Positions 31,944 to 40,994 of a stretch of 64,000 nucleotides of DNA are shown here, in pieces. Made by a program: the position numbers and the translations under genes. Source of the stretch: Gaiellasilicea sp046594445 (GTDB lineage Bacteria > Actinomycetota > Thermoleophilia > Gaiellales > Gaiellaceae). Where the stretch lies: NCBI GenBank assembly GCA_046594445.1, contig JBKJSM010000075.1:44361-108360 (forward strand), given 5' to 3'. The notes under the pieces were generated by a model that had not been told where the DNA came from, ran no database searches, and worked only from the letters and a program-made list of their open reading frames with translations. Numbering within the stretch: the first letter of the stretch is position 1; each line of letters opens with the position of its first letter.

Positions 31944-33428
31944 CTAGATGGGGAGCGGGTACTTTCCGCGCAGGTACCGGAGGTAGGGCTCGGAGTCGAG
32001 CCCGCCGCCGGTGATCCGCTCCACCAGCTCCCGCGGCGTGAACTTGCGCCCGTGCTGCCAGAGGTGCTCGCGCAGCCAGCCGGCGAGCGCGCCGAACTCT
32101 CCCTGCTCGAACTGGTCGTCGAGGTCGGGGATCTCGGCGGTCACCTTCTCCCAGAGCTGGCCCGAGATCACGTTGCCGAGCGCGTAGGTGGAGAAGTAGC
32201 CGATCGCGCCGACCGCCCAGTGCATATCCTGGAGGACGCCGAGCGCGTCGTCGGGGGGCTCGACGCCGAGGTAGTCCCGCATCCGCTGGTTCCAGATCGC
32301 GGGCAGGTCCGCAAGGTCGATCGAGCCTGCCAGCAGCTCCTGCTCCAGCTCGAAGCGAAGGATGATGTGCAGGTTGTAGGTCGCCTCGTCGGCCTCGACG
32401 CGGATCAGCGATGGCTCGACCCAGTTGACCGAGCGGTACCAGTCCTCGACGTCGTAGACGCCGAGCTCCGGGAACGTCTCCTGCAGCAGCGGATAGAAGT
32501 GGCGCCAGAACGGGAGGCTCCGGCCGACCATGTTCTCCCACATCCGGCTCTGCGACTCGTGCAGGCCGAGCGAAGCGCCGTGGGCGAGCGGCAGGCGCTC
32601 GAGCGCCCGGGAGACGCCGTTCTCGTACAGCCCGTGGCCACACTCGTGCATCGTCCCGAAGAGGCCGTCGAGGTTGTCGTCGAAGTACCGGGTCGTCAGC
32701 CGGATGTCCGAGATCGCCACCGCAGAGGCGAACGGGTGCACCGCCGTGTCGAGACGCCACTCGCGCGGCGTGAAGCCAAAGCGCTCGATCACCTTCAGCT
32801 CGAACTCCTGCTGCCGCTCGATCGGGAACACGACGCCGCTCACCGGCTTGTCGCCGGCGGGACGGGACGCCGCCACGAGCGGTACCTGATCCTGCTTGAT
32901 CCGCTCGAACACCGCCCGCACCTCCGCGGTCTTCATGCCGGGCTCGAAGTCGTCGAGCAGGACGTCGTAGGGCTCGTCGTAGTCGTCGAAGCACTCGACG
33001 TAGCGCCGGCGCAGGTCGAAGTTGTGCTCGAGCGCCGGCAGGAACTGCGCGAAGTCTTTCTCCTGGCGGGCCTTGACCCAGACGGGCATCGCGAGCGACG
33101 CGGCGCGGGACATCTCGGCGCGCAGCTCGCCGGGGACGCGGCGAGACTTCTCCCAGTCGCGGCGAACGAGCCGGATCAGGCTCGCCTCGTCGGACTCGTA
33201 GGGCAGCGACTCCTCGAACGGCGCCAGGGTGTCGAGCAGCCGGCCCATCTCGTCGGAGGTAAGCGCCTCGTGGCCGATGCGCTCGAGCGTGGCGAGCTGC
33301 TCGGCCCGAACGGCACCGCCGCCCGGCGGCATCTTCACCTGCTGGTCCCAGGCGAGCAGCGACGACGTCCGGTCGAGATCCTCGATCTCGCCGACGCGCT
33401 CTCTCAGCTCGTTCATCGCGGCCTGCAT
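31944..33428 (-). CDS. M32-family (Taq-type) metallocarboxypeptidase
   Basis: A 494-residue zinc carboxypeptidase. The HEXXH motif is MHECGHGLYENG near residue 262, with the following ES region (LGLHESQSRMWEN) and the family motif DEPYDVLLDDFEPG near 155. It trims C-terminal residues from peptides, probably in the cytosol as there is no signal peptide. It is placed just upstream of gap and may share the transcript. Start ATG 33428 or the next Met four codons on. Confidence 0.93.
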   Translation of the reverse strand: MQAAMNELRERVGEIEDLDRTSSLLAWDQQVKMPPGGGAVRAEQLATLERIGHEALTSDEMGRLLDTLAPFEESLPYESDEASLIRLVRRDWEKSRRVPGELRAEMSRAASLAMPVWVKARQEKDFAQFLPALEHNFDLRRRYVECFDDYDEPYDVLLDDFEPGMKTAEVRAVFERIKQDQVPLVAASRPAGDKPVSGVVFPIERQQEFELKVIERFGFTPREWRLDTAVHPFASAVAISDIRLTTRYFDDNLDGLFGTMHECGHGLYENGVSRALERLPLAHGASLGLHESQSRMWENMVGRSLPFWRHFYPLLQETFPELGVYDVEDWYRSVNWVEPSLIRVEADEATYNLHIILRFELEQELLAGSIDLADLPAIWNQRMRDYLGVEPPDDALGVLQDMHWAVGAIGYFSTYALGNVISGQLWEKVTAEIPDLDDQFEQGEFGALAGWLREHLWQHGRKFTPRELVERITGGGLDSEPYLRYLRGKYPLPI

Positions 33429-33630
33429 CGCCGCGCACCGTACCGCGCGTCGTCGATCGCAAGCGCCGGTTACGGTCAGAAACCGAGGAATCCCTGGAAA
33501 ACTCGTTTTTCTAATTTACAACTCAGGTGACGACGGGGCGACTTTCCCCTAATCTTGGTGCCGCGGGTCCGTGCTCGTTCGGCGTCGGATTCAGACCCCG
33601 TCCGTCGTCGGCATCGGAGCGCGGTTTTGC

Positions 33631-33663
33631 GGAGGGGGAGGTCGTCCTCGGAGCTCCCCCTCC
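33631..33663 (-). terminator. Hairpin downstream of whiA
   Basis: A perfect 10-bp stem GGAGGGGGAG/CTCCCCCTCC with a 13-base loop lies 9 bp after the whiA stop. No U-run. The rest of the 243-bp gap 33429-33671 has an A+T-richer patch (33495-33525) that may hold the promoter of the M32-gap operon, but I could not assign clear -35/-10 boxes. Confidence 0.5.
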
Positions 33664-33671
33664 GGCCCGCT

Positions 33672-34592
33672 TCATTGCCTTGCGAGCTCTCTGATCTTTT
33701 GCAGCCGGCGGTGAACCGAGGCCTTCGTCGCGGGCGGCTCGCACTTCGCAGCAAGCTCGCGCAGCGGGAGCGTCGGATGCCGCAGTCGGAGCAGGGCGAC
33801 CTCCTGCAGGCGGTCCGGCAGTCGCTCGAGCGCGCCGTCGCGCTGGAGCGCGCGAACCGCCTCGAGCTGCTCCTGCGCCGCGCGGCTCGTGCGGACGAGG
33901 TTTGCGTGGTCGGCGTTGGCAAGCCGGTTCGCCTCGCCGCGCGCGGCGGCCACGATCGAGCGCTCCTCGAAGCCGAGCACGGTGTCCCCCGCCCCGGCGG
34001 CGCTCAGTACCGCCTCGATCGAGTCGAGCCCCTTCGCGTACGCGATCGCGTGGCGGCCGCGGTCGAGCACGCCGAGCGTCACGCCCTCGGCGGCGACCAC
34101 CGAGCGCAGGAACTCGGCACCCTCGAGCGAGGTCGTGCGCAGCTCGAGGTGAGGCGCGCTTGGGCCTGACAGCGAGCCGCCACCGAGGAGAGCGCCTCGT
34201 AGATACGCGCCGCGGCAGCACGCGCGGCCGACGACGCGCTTCGGCGGCCGCTCCACGGGAGCGTTGCGAGCGTCGAGGACGCCCGCCTCCACGAGCGTCG
34301 CCAGCGCGGCTTCGTTGCCGGTGACGTGGAGCTGGTAGCGAGTGGCCCGGTCGAACGAGCGGCGGCTGTAGGTCCGGATCTCCGAGTGGATCCCGAGCTC
34401 GCGCAGGAGCGTGAACGCCCTGCGCGCGACCGCCGGGGTCGCGAGGTCGAGGTGGAGCGCGATCTCGCCGCGGCCGCGCAGGTGAATGCTGCCGGCCGAG
34501 TGGAAGAGGGCGGAAACTTCCGCCAGCCGGCAACAGCCCCGCTTGGGCGCGATCGCAGCCAGCTCCGCGCGGAGCTCGTCAGAGAGAGCCAT
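33672..34592 (-). CDS. whiA: WhiA-family transcriptional regulator
   Basis: A 306-residue DUF199/WhiA protein, a DNA-binding regulator of cell division and, in Streptomyces, sporulation. The N-terminal LAGLIDADG-like half shows GCCRLAEVSALFHSAGSIHL and ACCRGAYLRGALLGGGSLS; the C-terminal helix-turn-helix is LRLRHPTLPLRELAAKCEPP with ATKASVHRRLQKI. The ATG overlaps the ogt stop (TAATG). The usual neighbours rapZ and yvcK/cofD are not here. Confidence 0.95.
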   Translation of the reverse strand: MALSDELRAELAAIAPKRGCCRLAEVSALFHSAGSIHLRGRGEIALHLDLATPAVARRAFTLLRELGIHSEIRTYSRRSFDRATRYQLHVTGNEAALATLVEAGVLDARNAPVERPPKRVVGRACCRGAYLRGALLGGGSLSGPSAPHLELRTTSLEGAEFLRSVVAAEGVTLGVLDRGRHAIAYAKGLDSIEAVLSAAGAGDTVLGFEERSIVAAARGEANRLANADHANLVRTSRAAQEQLEAVRALQRDGALERLPDRLQEVALLRLRHPTLPLRELAAKCEPPATKASVHRRLQKIRELARQ

Positions 34593-35074
34593 TACCACGT
34601 CCCACCCTCGAGGCCCAGGAGCCGGCGCTTGTACTCGACGCCGAGCGAGCCGTAGCCCCCGATTCCGCCGACCGAGACGACGCGGTGGCAGGGGACGAAG
34701 AGCGAGAAGCGGTTCTCGGCGCAGAACATCCCGGCTGCCCGAGCCGCCCGGGCGCGGCCGGCGAGCGCCGAGAGCTCGCCGTAGCTGACGACCTCTCCCC
34801 AGGGCACACGGCGCAACGCCTCGGCGAGCGACGTCTGGAACGGCGTCGCCCAGTCCCCGTCGAGTGGCACGTCGGCGAACGAGCTGCGCTCGCCCGCGAA
34901 GTAGCCGTGCAAGCGCTCCACGAGCTCCGCTGCGAAGTCGCCGCCCGCGCCGGGCCCGCCGAGCCCGACTCCGGGCGCGGGCGGGTCGTGCGCTACGACG
35001 ACGCGGCCGTCGCCGATCCACAGCTCGCCCACTCCCCAGCCCTCGACCTTGTAGGGATGCCTCGTCACGCGCAT
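34592..35074 (-). CDS. ogt: Methylated-DNA--protein-cysteine methyltransferase
   Basis: A 160-residue suicide DNA-repair protein that takes alkyl groups from O6-alkylguanine. The active site is FVPCHRVVSVGGIGGYG, preceded by the helix-turn-helix region RVPWGEVVSYGELSALAG and the Asn hinge CAENRFSL. The ATG at 35074 is chosen because longer frames would run into the divergent pruA gene at 35100. Coupled to whiA downstream. Confidence 0.94.
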   Translation of the reverse strand: MRVTRHPYKVEGWGVGELWIGDGRVVVAHDPPAPGVGLGGPGAGGDFAAELVERLHGYFAGERSSFADVPLDGDWATPFQTSLAEALRRVPWGEVVSYGELSALAGRARAARAAGMFCAENRFSLFVPCHRVVSVGGIGGYGSLGVEYKRRLLGLEGGTW

Positions 35075-35099
35075 CGACGCCGACTCTACAATCGCCACC

Positions 35100-36749
35100 G
35101 TGAGCTCCTCCGGATTGTTCAGACCGCCGAAGCCCGAGAACGAGCCGGTCAAGAGCTACGCCCCCGGCACGCCCGAGCGCGAGGAGCTCCGCGTCCGGCT
35201 CGCCCGGATGGAGCGCGAGCGGCTCTCGATCCCGATGGTGATTGGCGGCAAGGAGGTTGACACCAAGGAGAAGACCCAGGCGGTGATGCCCCATCGCAAG
35301 GAGCATGTCCTCGCCGACGTCGCCAAGGGCGGCCCCGAGCACGTGCAGCAGGCGATCGACGCCGCCCGCGAGGCGCACGGCGATTGGTCGCGCCTGCCCT
35401 GGGAGGAGCGCGCCGCCGTCTTCCTGCGCGCCGCCGAGCTGCTCGCCGGCCCCTGGCGCTCGACGATCGTCGCCGCGACGATGCTGAACCAGTCCAAGAC
35501 CGCGCATCAGGCGGAGATCGACGCTGCCGCCGAGCTGATCGACTTCTGGCGCTTCAACGTCGAGTTCATGCTCCGGATCTACGCGGAGCAGCCGGTCTCC
35601 TCGCCGGGGGTCTGGAACCGGATGGAGTACCGCCCGCTCGAAGGCTTCGTCTTCGCGGTCAGCCCGTTCAACTTCACCGCGATCGGCGGCAACCTCAGCG
35701 GCTCCGCGGCACTGATGGGCAACACGGTCGTCTGGAAGCCCGCGTCCACGGCCGCGCTCTCCGCGCACTACACCCTCCAGCTCCTCAAGGAGGCGGGCCT
35801 GCCGGACGGCGTGATCAACCTCGTCTACGGCTCCGGCGCGTCGATCGGCGACGCCGCCCTCGCCAGCCCAGAGCTTGCCGGAATCCACTTCACTGGCTCG
35901 ACGCCCGTCTTCCAGAGCATGTGGAAGACGGTCGGCGACAACATCTCGAACTACCGGAACTACCCGCGCATCGTCGGCGAGACAGGCGGCAAGGACTTCA
36001 TCCTCGCCCACCCGAGCGCGGACGTGGACGCGGTCGCGACCGCGATCGTCCGCGGCTCGTTCGAGTACCAGGGCCAGAAGTGCTCGGCCGCGTCGCGCGT
36101 CTATGCGCCGAAGAGCATGTGGCCCGCCCTGCGCGAGAAGCTCGAGCAGCAGGTCGCGGAGCTGAAGATGGGCGACGTCGCAGACTTCACGAACTTCATG
36201 GGCGCCGTGATCGACAAGAGCTCCTTTACGACGCAGAAGGAGGCGATCGACGAGGCTCGCGCCTCCGGCAAGGCCAACATCGTCGCCGGCGGCGAGTACG
36301 ACGACAGCGAGGGCTACTTCGTCCGGCCGACGGTGATCCAGACCGAAGATCCCGACTACCGGACGATGCAGGAAGAGCTCTTCGGCCCGATCGTGACGAC
36401 GTACGTCTACGACGACAAGCGCTGGGCCGAGACGCTCCAACTCGTGGACGAGGGAGCGGCGTACGCACTCACCGGCGCCGTCTTCGCCGACGACCGCTAC
36501 GCCCTCGAGGAGGCGCATGCGGCGCTGCGCTACGCCGCAGGCAACTTCTACGTCAACGACAAGCCGACGGGCGCGGTCGTCGGACAGCAGCCGTTCGGCG
36601 GCGCCCGCGCGTCGGGCACGAACGACAAGGCGGGCTCACTCTGGAACCTGATCCGCTGGGTCAGCCCCCGCACGGTCAAGGAGACCTTCGTGCCGGCGAC
36701 CGACTATCGCTATCCCTTCATGGGCCCCGACGGAGCGGATCGAGCCTAG
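35100..36749 (+). CDS. pruA: 1-pyrroline-5-carboxylate / glutamate-semialdehyde dehydrogenase
   Basis: A 549-residue aldehyde dehydrogenase of the P5CDH group, oxidising glutamate-gamma-semialdehyde to glutamate in proline breakdown. Catalytic Cys328 (GQKCSAASR), general base Glu294 (VGETGGKDF), FAVSPFNFTAIGGNL and the C-terminal QQPFGGARASGTNDKAG are typical. GTG start. No proline dehydrogenase gene is adjacent. Confidence 0.94.
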   Translation: MSSSGLFRPPKPENEPVKSYAPGTPEREELRVRLARMERERLSIPMVIGGKEVDTKEKTQAVMPHRKEHVLADVAKGGPEHVQQAIDAAREAHGDWSRLPWEERAAVFLRAAELLAGPWRSTIVAATMLNQSKTAHQAEIDAAAELIDFWRFNVEFMLRIYAEQPVSSPGVWNRMEYRPLEGFVFAVSPFNFTAIGGNLSGSAALMGNTVVWKPASTAALSAHYTLQLLKEAGLPDGVINLVYGSGASIGDAALASPELAGIHFTGSTPVFQSMWKTVGDNISNYRNYPRIVGETGGKDFILAHPSADVDAVATAIVRGSFEYQGQKCSAASRVYAPKSMWPALREKLEQQVAELKMGDVADFTNFMGAVIDKSSFTTQKEAIDEARASGKANIVAGGEYDDSEGYFVRPTVIQTEDPDYRTMQEELFGPIVTTYVYDDKRWAETLQLVDEGAAYALTGAVFADDRYALEEAHAALRYAAGNFYVNDKPTGAVVGQQPFGGARASGTNDKAGSLWNLIRWVSPRTVKETFVPATDYRYPFMGPDGADRA

Positions 36750-36766
36750 CGCGTTAGCCTGACCGC

Positions 36767-37702
36767 ATGGGCGAGGTCTTCCATGCGGTCCGGGTCTTCT
36801 TCGAGCAGCTCGCGGCGGTCGAATTCGGGGCGCTGGGCCTCGCCGTCCTCGCGCACCTGCTGAAGACGATGTGCACGAGCCGCGCGTGGTGGAACGCGGT
36901 CGAGGCGGCGTACCCGGAGGAGCCGGTGCGCTGGCGCTCCCTCTACGCGGCGTACCTGTCGGGCGTCGGCGTCAACGCGATCGTTCCGGCGCGCGCGGGC
37001 GACGCCGTCCGCCTCTACGTGGCGCACCGCGCCGTCCCCGGCAGCACGTACACCGCGCTCGCATCGACGCTCCTCGTCCTCTCCTTCTTCGACATGGCGA
37101 TGGCGGCGCTGATCTTCGCCTACGCGTTGACGCTCGGCGTTTTGCCTGGGCGGGGCGCGCTGGGCCGTCTGCCCGGCTTCGAGTTCGGTTTCTTCGCCGC
37201 GAACCCGGAGCTCTCGGCGGTCCTCCTCGTCGTGGTGGCGATCTTCGGCGTGATCGGCTTCTTCTGGCTGCGGCTGCACGTAGCGGAGTTCAAGGCCCAC
37301 GTGCGCCAGGGGTTCGCAATCCTCTCCGACCGGACCGACTATCTTCGCCGCGTCGCGCTCTGGCAGGCCGGCGACTGGACGCTCCGCTTCGTCGCAATCT
37401 GGTTCTTCCTGGACGCACTCGGGATCCAGCAGACGCTCCGGAACGTCCTCCTGGTGCAGGTGACGCAAAGCCTCGCGACGCTCGTCCCGATTTCGCCCGG
37501 TGGGATCGGCACCGAGCAGGCGTTCATCGTCTACGTCTTCAAGGGAGCCGTCTCGACCTCGAAGCTGCTCTCGTTCTCCGTCGGGATGAAGCTGACCCTC
37601 ATCCTCACCAACATCGTGCTCGGCTTCACGGCCCTCTTCCTCACCCTCGGCCACACCGACTGGCGTTCGCTCGTAGGGAAGCCGCCGGCTTCGGAGAGCT
37701 AG
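36767..37702 (+). CDS. Flippase-like integral membrane protein (UPF0104/LPG-synthase TM family)
   Basis: A 311-residue protein with about eight membrane helices, of the family shared with the N-terminal domain of lysylphosphatidylglycerol synthases and glycolipid flippase-like proteins. Recognisable blocks are GVGVNAIVPARAGDAVRLYV near 65 and LVPISPGGIGTEQAF near 240. It probably moves or handles a lipid or lipid-linked glycan. It is 17 bp after pruA and converges on uvrC. Confidence 0.82.
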   Translation: MGEVFHAVRVFFEQLAAVEFGALGLAVLAHLLKTMCTSRAWWNAVEAAYPEEPVRWRSLYAAYLSGVGVNAIVPARAGDAVRLYVAHRAVPGSTYTALASTLLVLSFFDMAMAALIFAYALTLGVLPGRGALGRLPGFEFGFFAANPELSAVLLVVVAIFGVIGFFWLRLHVAEFKAHVRQGFAILSDRTDYLRRVALWQAGDWTLRFVAIWFFLDALGIQQTLRNVLLVQVTQSLATLVPISPGGIGTEQAFIVYVFKGAVSTSKLLSFSVGMKLTLILTNIVLGFTALFLTLGHTDWRSLVGKPPASES

Positions 37703-39549
37703 CCCGCCCCGGTCTTGTGGAGCTGCGCGTAGATCGCCCGGGCGGTTTTCGCCGGCAGCCCCGGGACGCCCTCGAGCTCCTCCTGGCTCGCACCGATCAC
37801 GCGCTCCGTCGAGCCGAAGTGCCGGAGCAGCGCCCGGCGGCGCGCAGGCCCGACGCCCTCGAGCGTGTCGAAGAGCGACTCGCGCGCGCGGGCCGAGCGC
37901 CGCTGGCGGTGGAAGCCGAGCGCGAAACGGTGCGCTTCATCCCTAACACGTTGGAGAAGCTGCAAGCCGGCGCTGTGCGAATCGAGCAGGATCGGCAGCG
38001 GCTCGCCCGGCAGGAACACCTCCTCGATCCGCTTCGCGAGCGAGATCACGGCGACGCGCGGGAGCTCGTACGCCTGCATCGCCGCGAGAGCGGCGGAGAG
38101 CTGGCCCTTGCCGCCGTCGATCACGACGAGGTTCGGCGCCGTCGCGAAGCCCTCGTCGTACTCGTCCTCGACCCCGGTGCGCAGGCGCGCGAACCGCCGC
38201 GAGACAACCTCGGCCATCGCGGCGAAATCGTCCTGCCCGTCGAGCCCGCGCACCCCGAACTTCCGGTAGTGCGCCTTCTTCGGGATCCCGTCCTGGAACA
38301 CGACCATGGAGCCAACGATCTCCTGTCCCTGGATGTTCGAGATGTCGAAGCACTCGATCCGCAGCGGCAGGCTCTCCAGGTTCAGCGCCTCGCGCAGCTC
38401 CTCGAGCGCGTGCACGCGGCGGAGTTGCTTCTGCTCGGAGACGAGCGTCTCGGAGTCGAGCGCCAGGCGCGCGTTCTGTGCGGCCAGCTCCGCGAGCCGC
38501 CGCTTCTCGCCCCGAACCGGAGCCCGCACCTCGACGCGTGAGCCGCGCAGCTCGCTGAGGAACTGCTCGAGCGCCTCCAGCCCGGTCGCCTCGGTGGGCA
38601 CGACGATCTGCGGCGGGATCGAAGGTGCGTTCCCGTAGTACTCCAGCACGAACGCCTCCAGGATCGCCGTCACGTTCTCGCCCTCGACGTTCTCGAGGTG
38701 GAAGCCGTGCCGGTCGACCATCTTGCCGCCGCGGAGCGGGAACACTTGCACCGCTGCGCGGTCTCCGGCGGCGGCGATCCCGATCACGTCGATCGACCCG
38801 GTCTCGCCGCGGTCGGCGCCCTGCTTCTGGGCCAGGTTCTCGATTGCGAACAGCCGGTTGCGGTAGCGAGCGGCGTCCTCGAAGCGCTCCTCCACAGCGG
38901 CCTCGCGCATCTGCCGCTGCAACTCGCGCACGATCGTCTTCGTGTCGCCGGAGAGGAAGTTGATCACGCTCTCGACGATCTCCCCGTAGGCCTCCTTCGA
39001 GATGTAGCCCACGCACGGCGCGTGGCAGCGCTCGATGTGGAAGTCAAGGCAGGGGATGCCCGAGTGCCGGCCCGGCTTCGGGCCTTCGCAGGGGCGGAAC
39101 TGGAAGACACGGTTGAGCACGTCGAGGGTCTCTCGCACCTTCTTCGCGTTCGCGTACGGCCCGAAGTAGAGGACGCCGCGGCGGTGCCGCTCCCGCGTGA
39201 ACATCACGCGCGGGTACTCGTCGCCGATCGTGACGCAGATGTAGGGGAACGACTTGTCGTCGCGTAGGCGGACGTTGAACGGGGGCCGGTGGCGCTTGAC
39301 GAGGTTCTGCTCCAGATGGAGCGCCTCGACCTCGGTCGAGGTGACGATCACCTCCAGGTCGGCGATCCGCGGCACCATGCGCGGGATCGACGAGCGCGTG
39401 TCGCTGCTCCCCGACTGGAAGTACGAGCGCACGCGCGGCCGCAGCGACTTTGCCTTGCCGACGTACAGCACGTCGCCGCGCTCGTCGCGGAAGAGATAGA
39501 CGCCCGGCTTGGCCGGCAGTCCCTTCAGCTTGTCTCGAACGTCGGCCAC
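37699..39549 (-). CDS. uvrC: UvrABC system subunit C (excinuclease)
   Basis: A 616-residue nucleotide-excision repair nuclease. In order: GIY-YIG domain (KPGVYLFRDERGDVLYVGKAKSL split by the motif, about 15-90), Cys-rich segment CLDFHIERCHAPCVGYIS, UVR helix pair (about 200-235), RNase H-like 5' nuclease with CFDISNIQGQE and NLVVIDGGKGQLSAA, and C-terminal helix-hairpin-helix repeats (LEGVGPARRRALLRHFGS). GTG start. No LexA box was seen upstream. Confidence 0.96.
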   Translation of the reverse strand: MADVRDKLKGLPAKPGVYLFRDERGDVLYVGKAKSLRPRVRSYFQSGSSDTRSSIPRMVPRIADLEVIVTSTEVEALHLEQNLVKRHRPPFNVRLRDDKSFPYICVTIGDEYPRVMFTRERHRRGVLYFGPYANAKKVRETLDVLNRVFQFRPCEGPKPGRHSGIPCLDFHIERCHAPCVGYISKEAYGEIVESVINFLSGDTKTIVRELQRQMREAAVEERFEDAARYRNRLFAIENLAQKQGADRGETGSIDVIGIAAAGDRAAVQVFPLRGGKMVDRHGFHLENVEGENVTAILEAFVLEYYGNAPSIPPQIVVPTEATGLEALEQFLSELRGSRVEVRAPVRGEKRRLAELAAQNARLALDSETLVSEQKQLRRVHALEELREALNLESLPLRIECFDISNIQGQEIVGSMVVFQDGIPKKAHYRKFGVRGLDGQDDFAAMAEVVSRRFARLRTGVEDEYDEGFATAPNLVVIDGGKGQLSAALAAMQAYELPRVAVISLAKRIEEVFLPGEPLPILLDSHSAGLQLLQRVRDEAHRFALGFHRQRRSARARESLFDTLEGVGPARRRALLRHFGSTERVIGASQEELEGVPGLPAKTARAIYAQLHKTGAG

Positions 39550-39568
39550 GTGGGCTAGCGTAGCCAGC

Positions 39569-40990
39569 GTGAGACGGGGCTTCTGGGCCGCTCTGGCGGT
39601 GTTCCTGCTGGCGCCGGTCGCGCAGGCGGGCGGCCCGTCGCTGACCCTGGGCGCGGCCGAGGACGTCGTTCGCAGCGCATCGCCGACGGAGGCGAAGGCG
39701 AACATGACGCTGTTGCGCCTGGCGGGCTTTCGGGCCGTCCGGATCACGTCGAACTGGCTCCCCGGCCAGACCGAGCCGACCGCCGCCGAGGCGGGGGTCC
39801 TGCGCAACGTCTCCGCCGCCGCCGCTCTGAGCGGCGTCGAGGTCTATGTCTCCGTCTACCACCCCGGCTCCCGGACGACGCCGCTGTCGACCGAGGCGCG
39901 GGGCGAGTTCGCCTCCTACGCCGCTGCCCTCCTGCGCGCCAATCCCTCCTTTCGGCAGCTGATCGTCGGCAACGAGCCGAACCTCAACCGCTTCTGGCTG
40001 CCTCAGTTCGCGGAAGACGGCAGCGGCGCATCGGCGCCCGCCTACTTCGCGCTCCTCGCCGAGACCTACGACGCGGTCAAGGTGGCGTCCCCCGGCGTGC
40101 GGGTCTGGGGCGGGGCGCTGGCGCCTCGCGGTGTCGACCGCCCGAACACGGGCCGCGACACGATCTCCCCCACCCGCTTCATCCGCGAGCTCGGGGCCGC
40201 TTACAGGGCGAGCGGGCGGACCGCGCCGGTGATGGATGGCTTCGCCTTCCACCCATACCTGGAGAACTCGAGCCGCCCGCCCGACGCGAAGCCGTTCGAC
40301 GCGGATCACCTCGGCCTGGTCGACTACGGCAAGCTCGTCGCCCTGCTCGGGCAGGCGTTCGACGGCACGGCGCAGCCGGGCTCGGCCCTGCCGATCCTCT
40401 ACGACGAGTTCGGCGTCGAGGCGGTCGTGCCCCCGGAGAAGGCCGGTCTCTACACCGGGGCGGAGCCCTCGACCACGCAGCCCGTGGACGAGGCGAAGCA
40501 GGCGAGCTACTACCGGCGGGCGCTCCAGCTCGTCTTCTGCCAGCCGAACGTGACCGGGATGCTGCTCTTCCACTCGCACGACGAGACCGCGCTCGCCGCG
40601 TGGCAGTCGGGGGTCTACTACGCGGACGGCACCGCGAAGACGAGCCTGATCCCCGTTCGCAGAGCGCTCGCCGACGCTCGCGGCGGCTCGATCGCGCGCT
40701 GCCCCGGTTTGGCGCTCCCGCTCGCACCAACGCTGACCTTCGACCTGCGGACGCGCTCGATCAAGTTGCGGTGCGATCTCGACTGCGTCTATCGGGCGCG
40801 GATCGTCAAGCTCCCCGGTCTCTCGACGACGTCCGCGAAAAACGGCCTGCTCGCCGCAGAGACGCCGGCTAGCATCGCCCTCGCGCGCAACCTCCGCAAA
40901 GGCCGCTACCGGCTGACCGTCAGCGTCGTCCACCCCGTCAACCCGGCGACGCCAGTCGTTCGCGAGAGTGCGACCCTGACCGTACGATAG
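39569..40990 (+). CDS. Secreted TIM-barrel glycoside hydrolase-like protein
   Basis: A 473-residue exported protein; the signal peptide is VRRGFWAALAVFLLAPVAQA from a GTG start. Like its paralogue at 4721-6256 it has an acid/base motif VGNEPNLNRFWLP near 130 and a nucleophile motif ILYDEFGVE near 275, and FHPYLENSS between them. The C-terminal 100 residues are a beta domain without the Lys-rich tail of the paralogue. It starts inside the divergent spacer with uvrC (19 bp). Substrate unknown. Confidence 0.72.
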   Translation: MRRGFWAALAVFLLAPVAQAGGPSLTLGAAEDVVRSASPTEAKANMTLLRLAGFRAVRITSNWLPGQTEPTAAEAGVLRNVSAAAALSGVEVYVSVYHPGSRTTPLSTEARGEFASYAAALLRANPSFRQLIVGNEPNLNRFWLPQFAEDGSGASAPAYFALLAETYDAVKVASPGVRVWGGALAPRGVDRPNTGRDTISPTRFIRELGAAYRASGRTAPVMDGFAFHPYLENSSRPPDAKPFDADHLGLVDYGKLVALLGQAFDGTAQPGSALPILYDEFGVEAVVPPEKAGLYTGAEPSTTQPVDEAKQASYYRRALQLVFCQPNVTGMLLFHSHDETALAAWQSGVYYADGTAKTSLIPVRRALADARGGSIARCPGLALPLAPTLTFDLRTRSIKLRCDLDCVYRARIVKLPGLSTTSAKNGLLAAETPASIALARNLRKGRYRLTVSVVHPVNPATPVVRESATLTVR

Positions 40991-40994
40991 AGCC

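Noticed and set aside
30507..33530. A 1007-codon open frame on the plus strand
   Set aside because: It lies wholly antisense to pgk, gap and the M32 peptidase, has an Arg/Val/Glu-rich composition typical of the mirror frame in GC-rich DNA, and shows no domain motif.
34593..36518. Long minus-strand extension upstream of WhiA
   Set aside because: Only the part below 34592 is WhiA; the rest is antisense to pruA and overlaps ogt.
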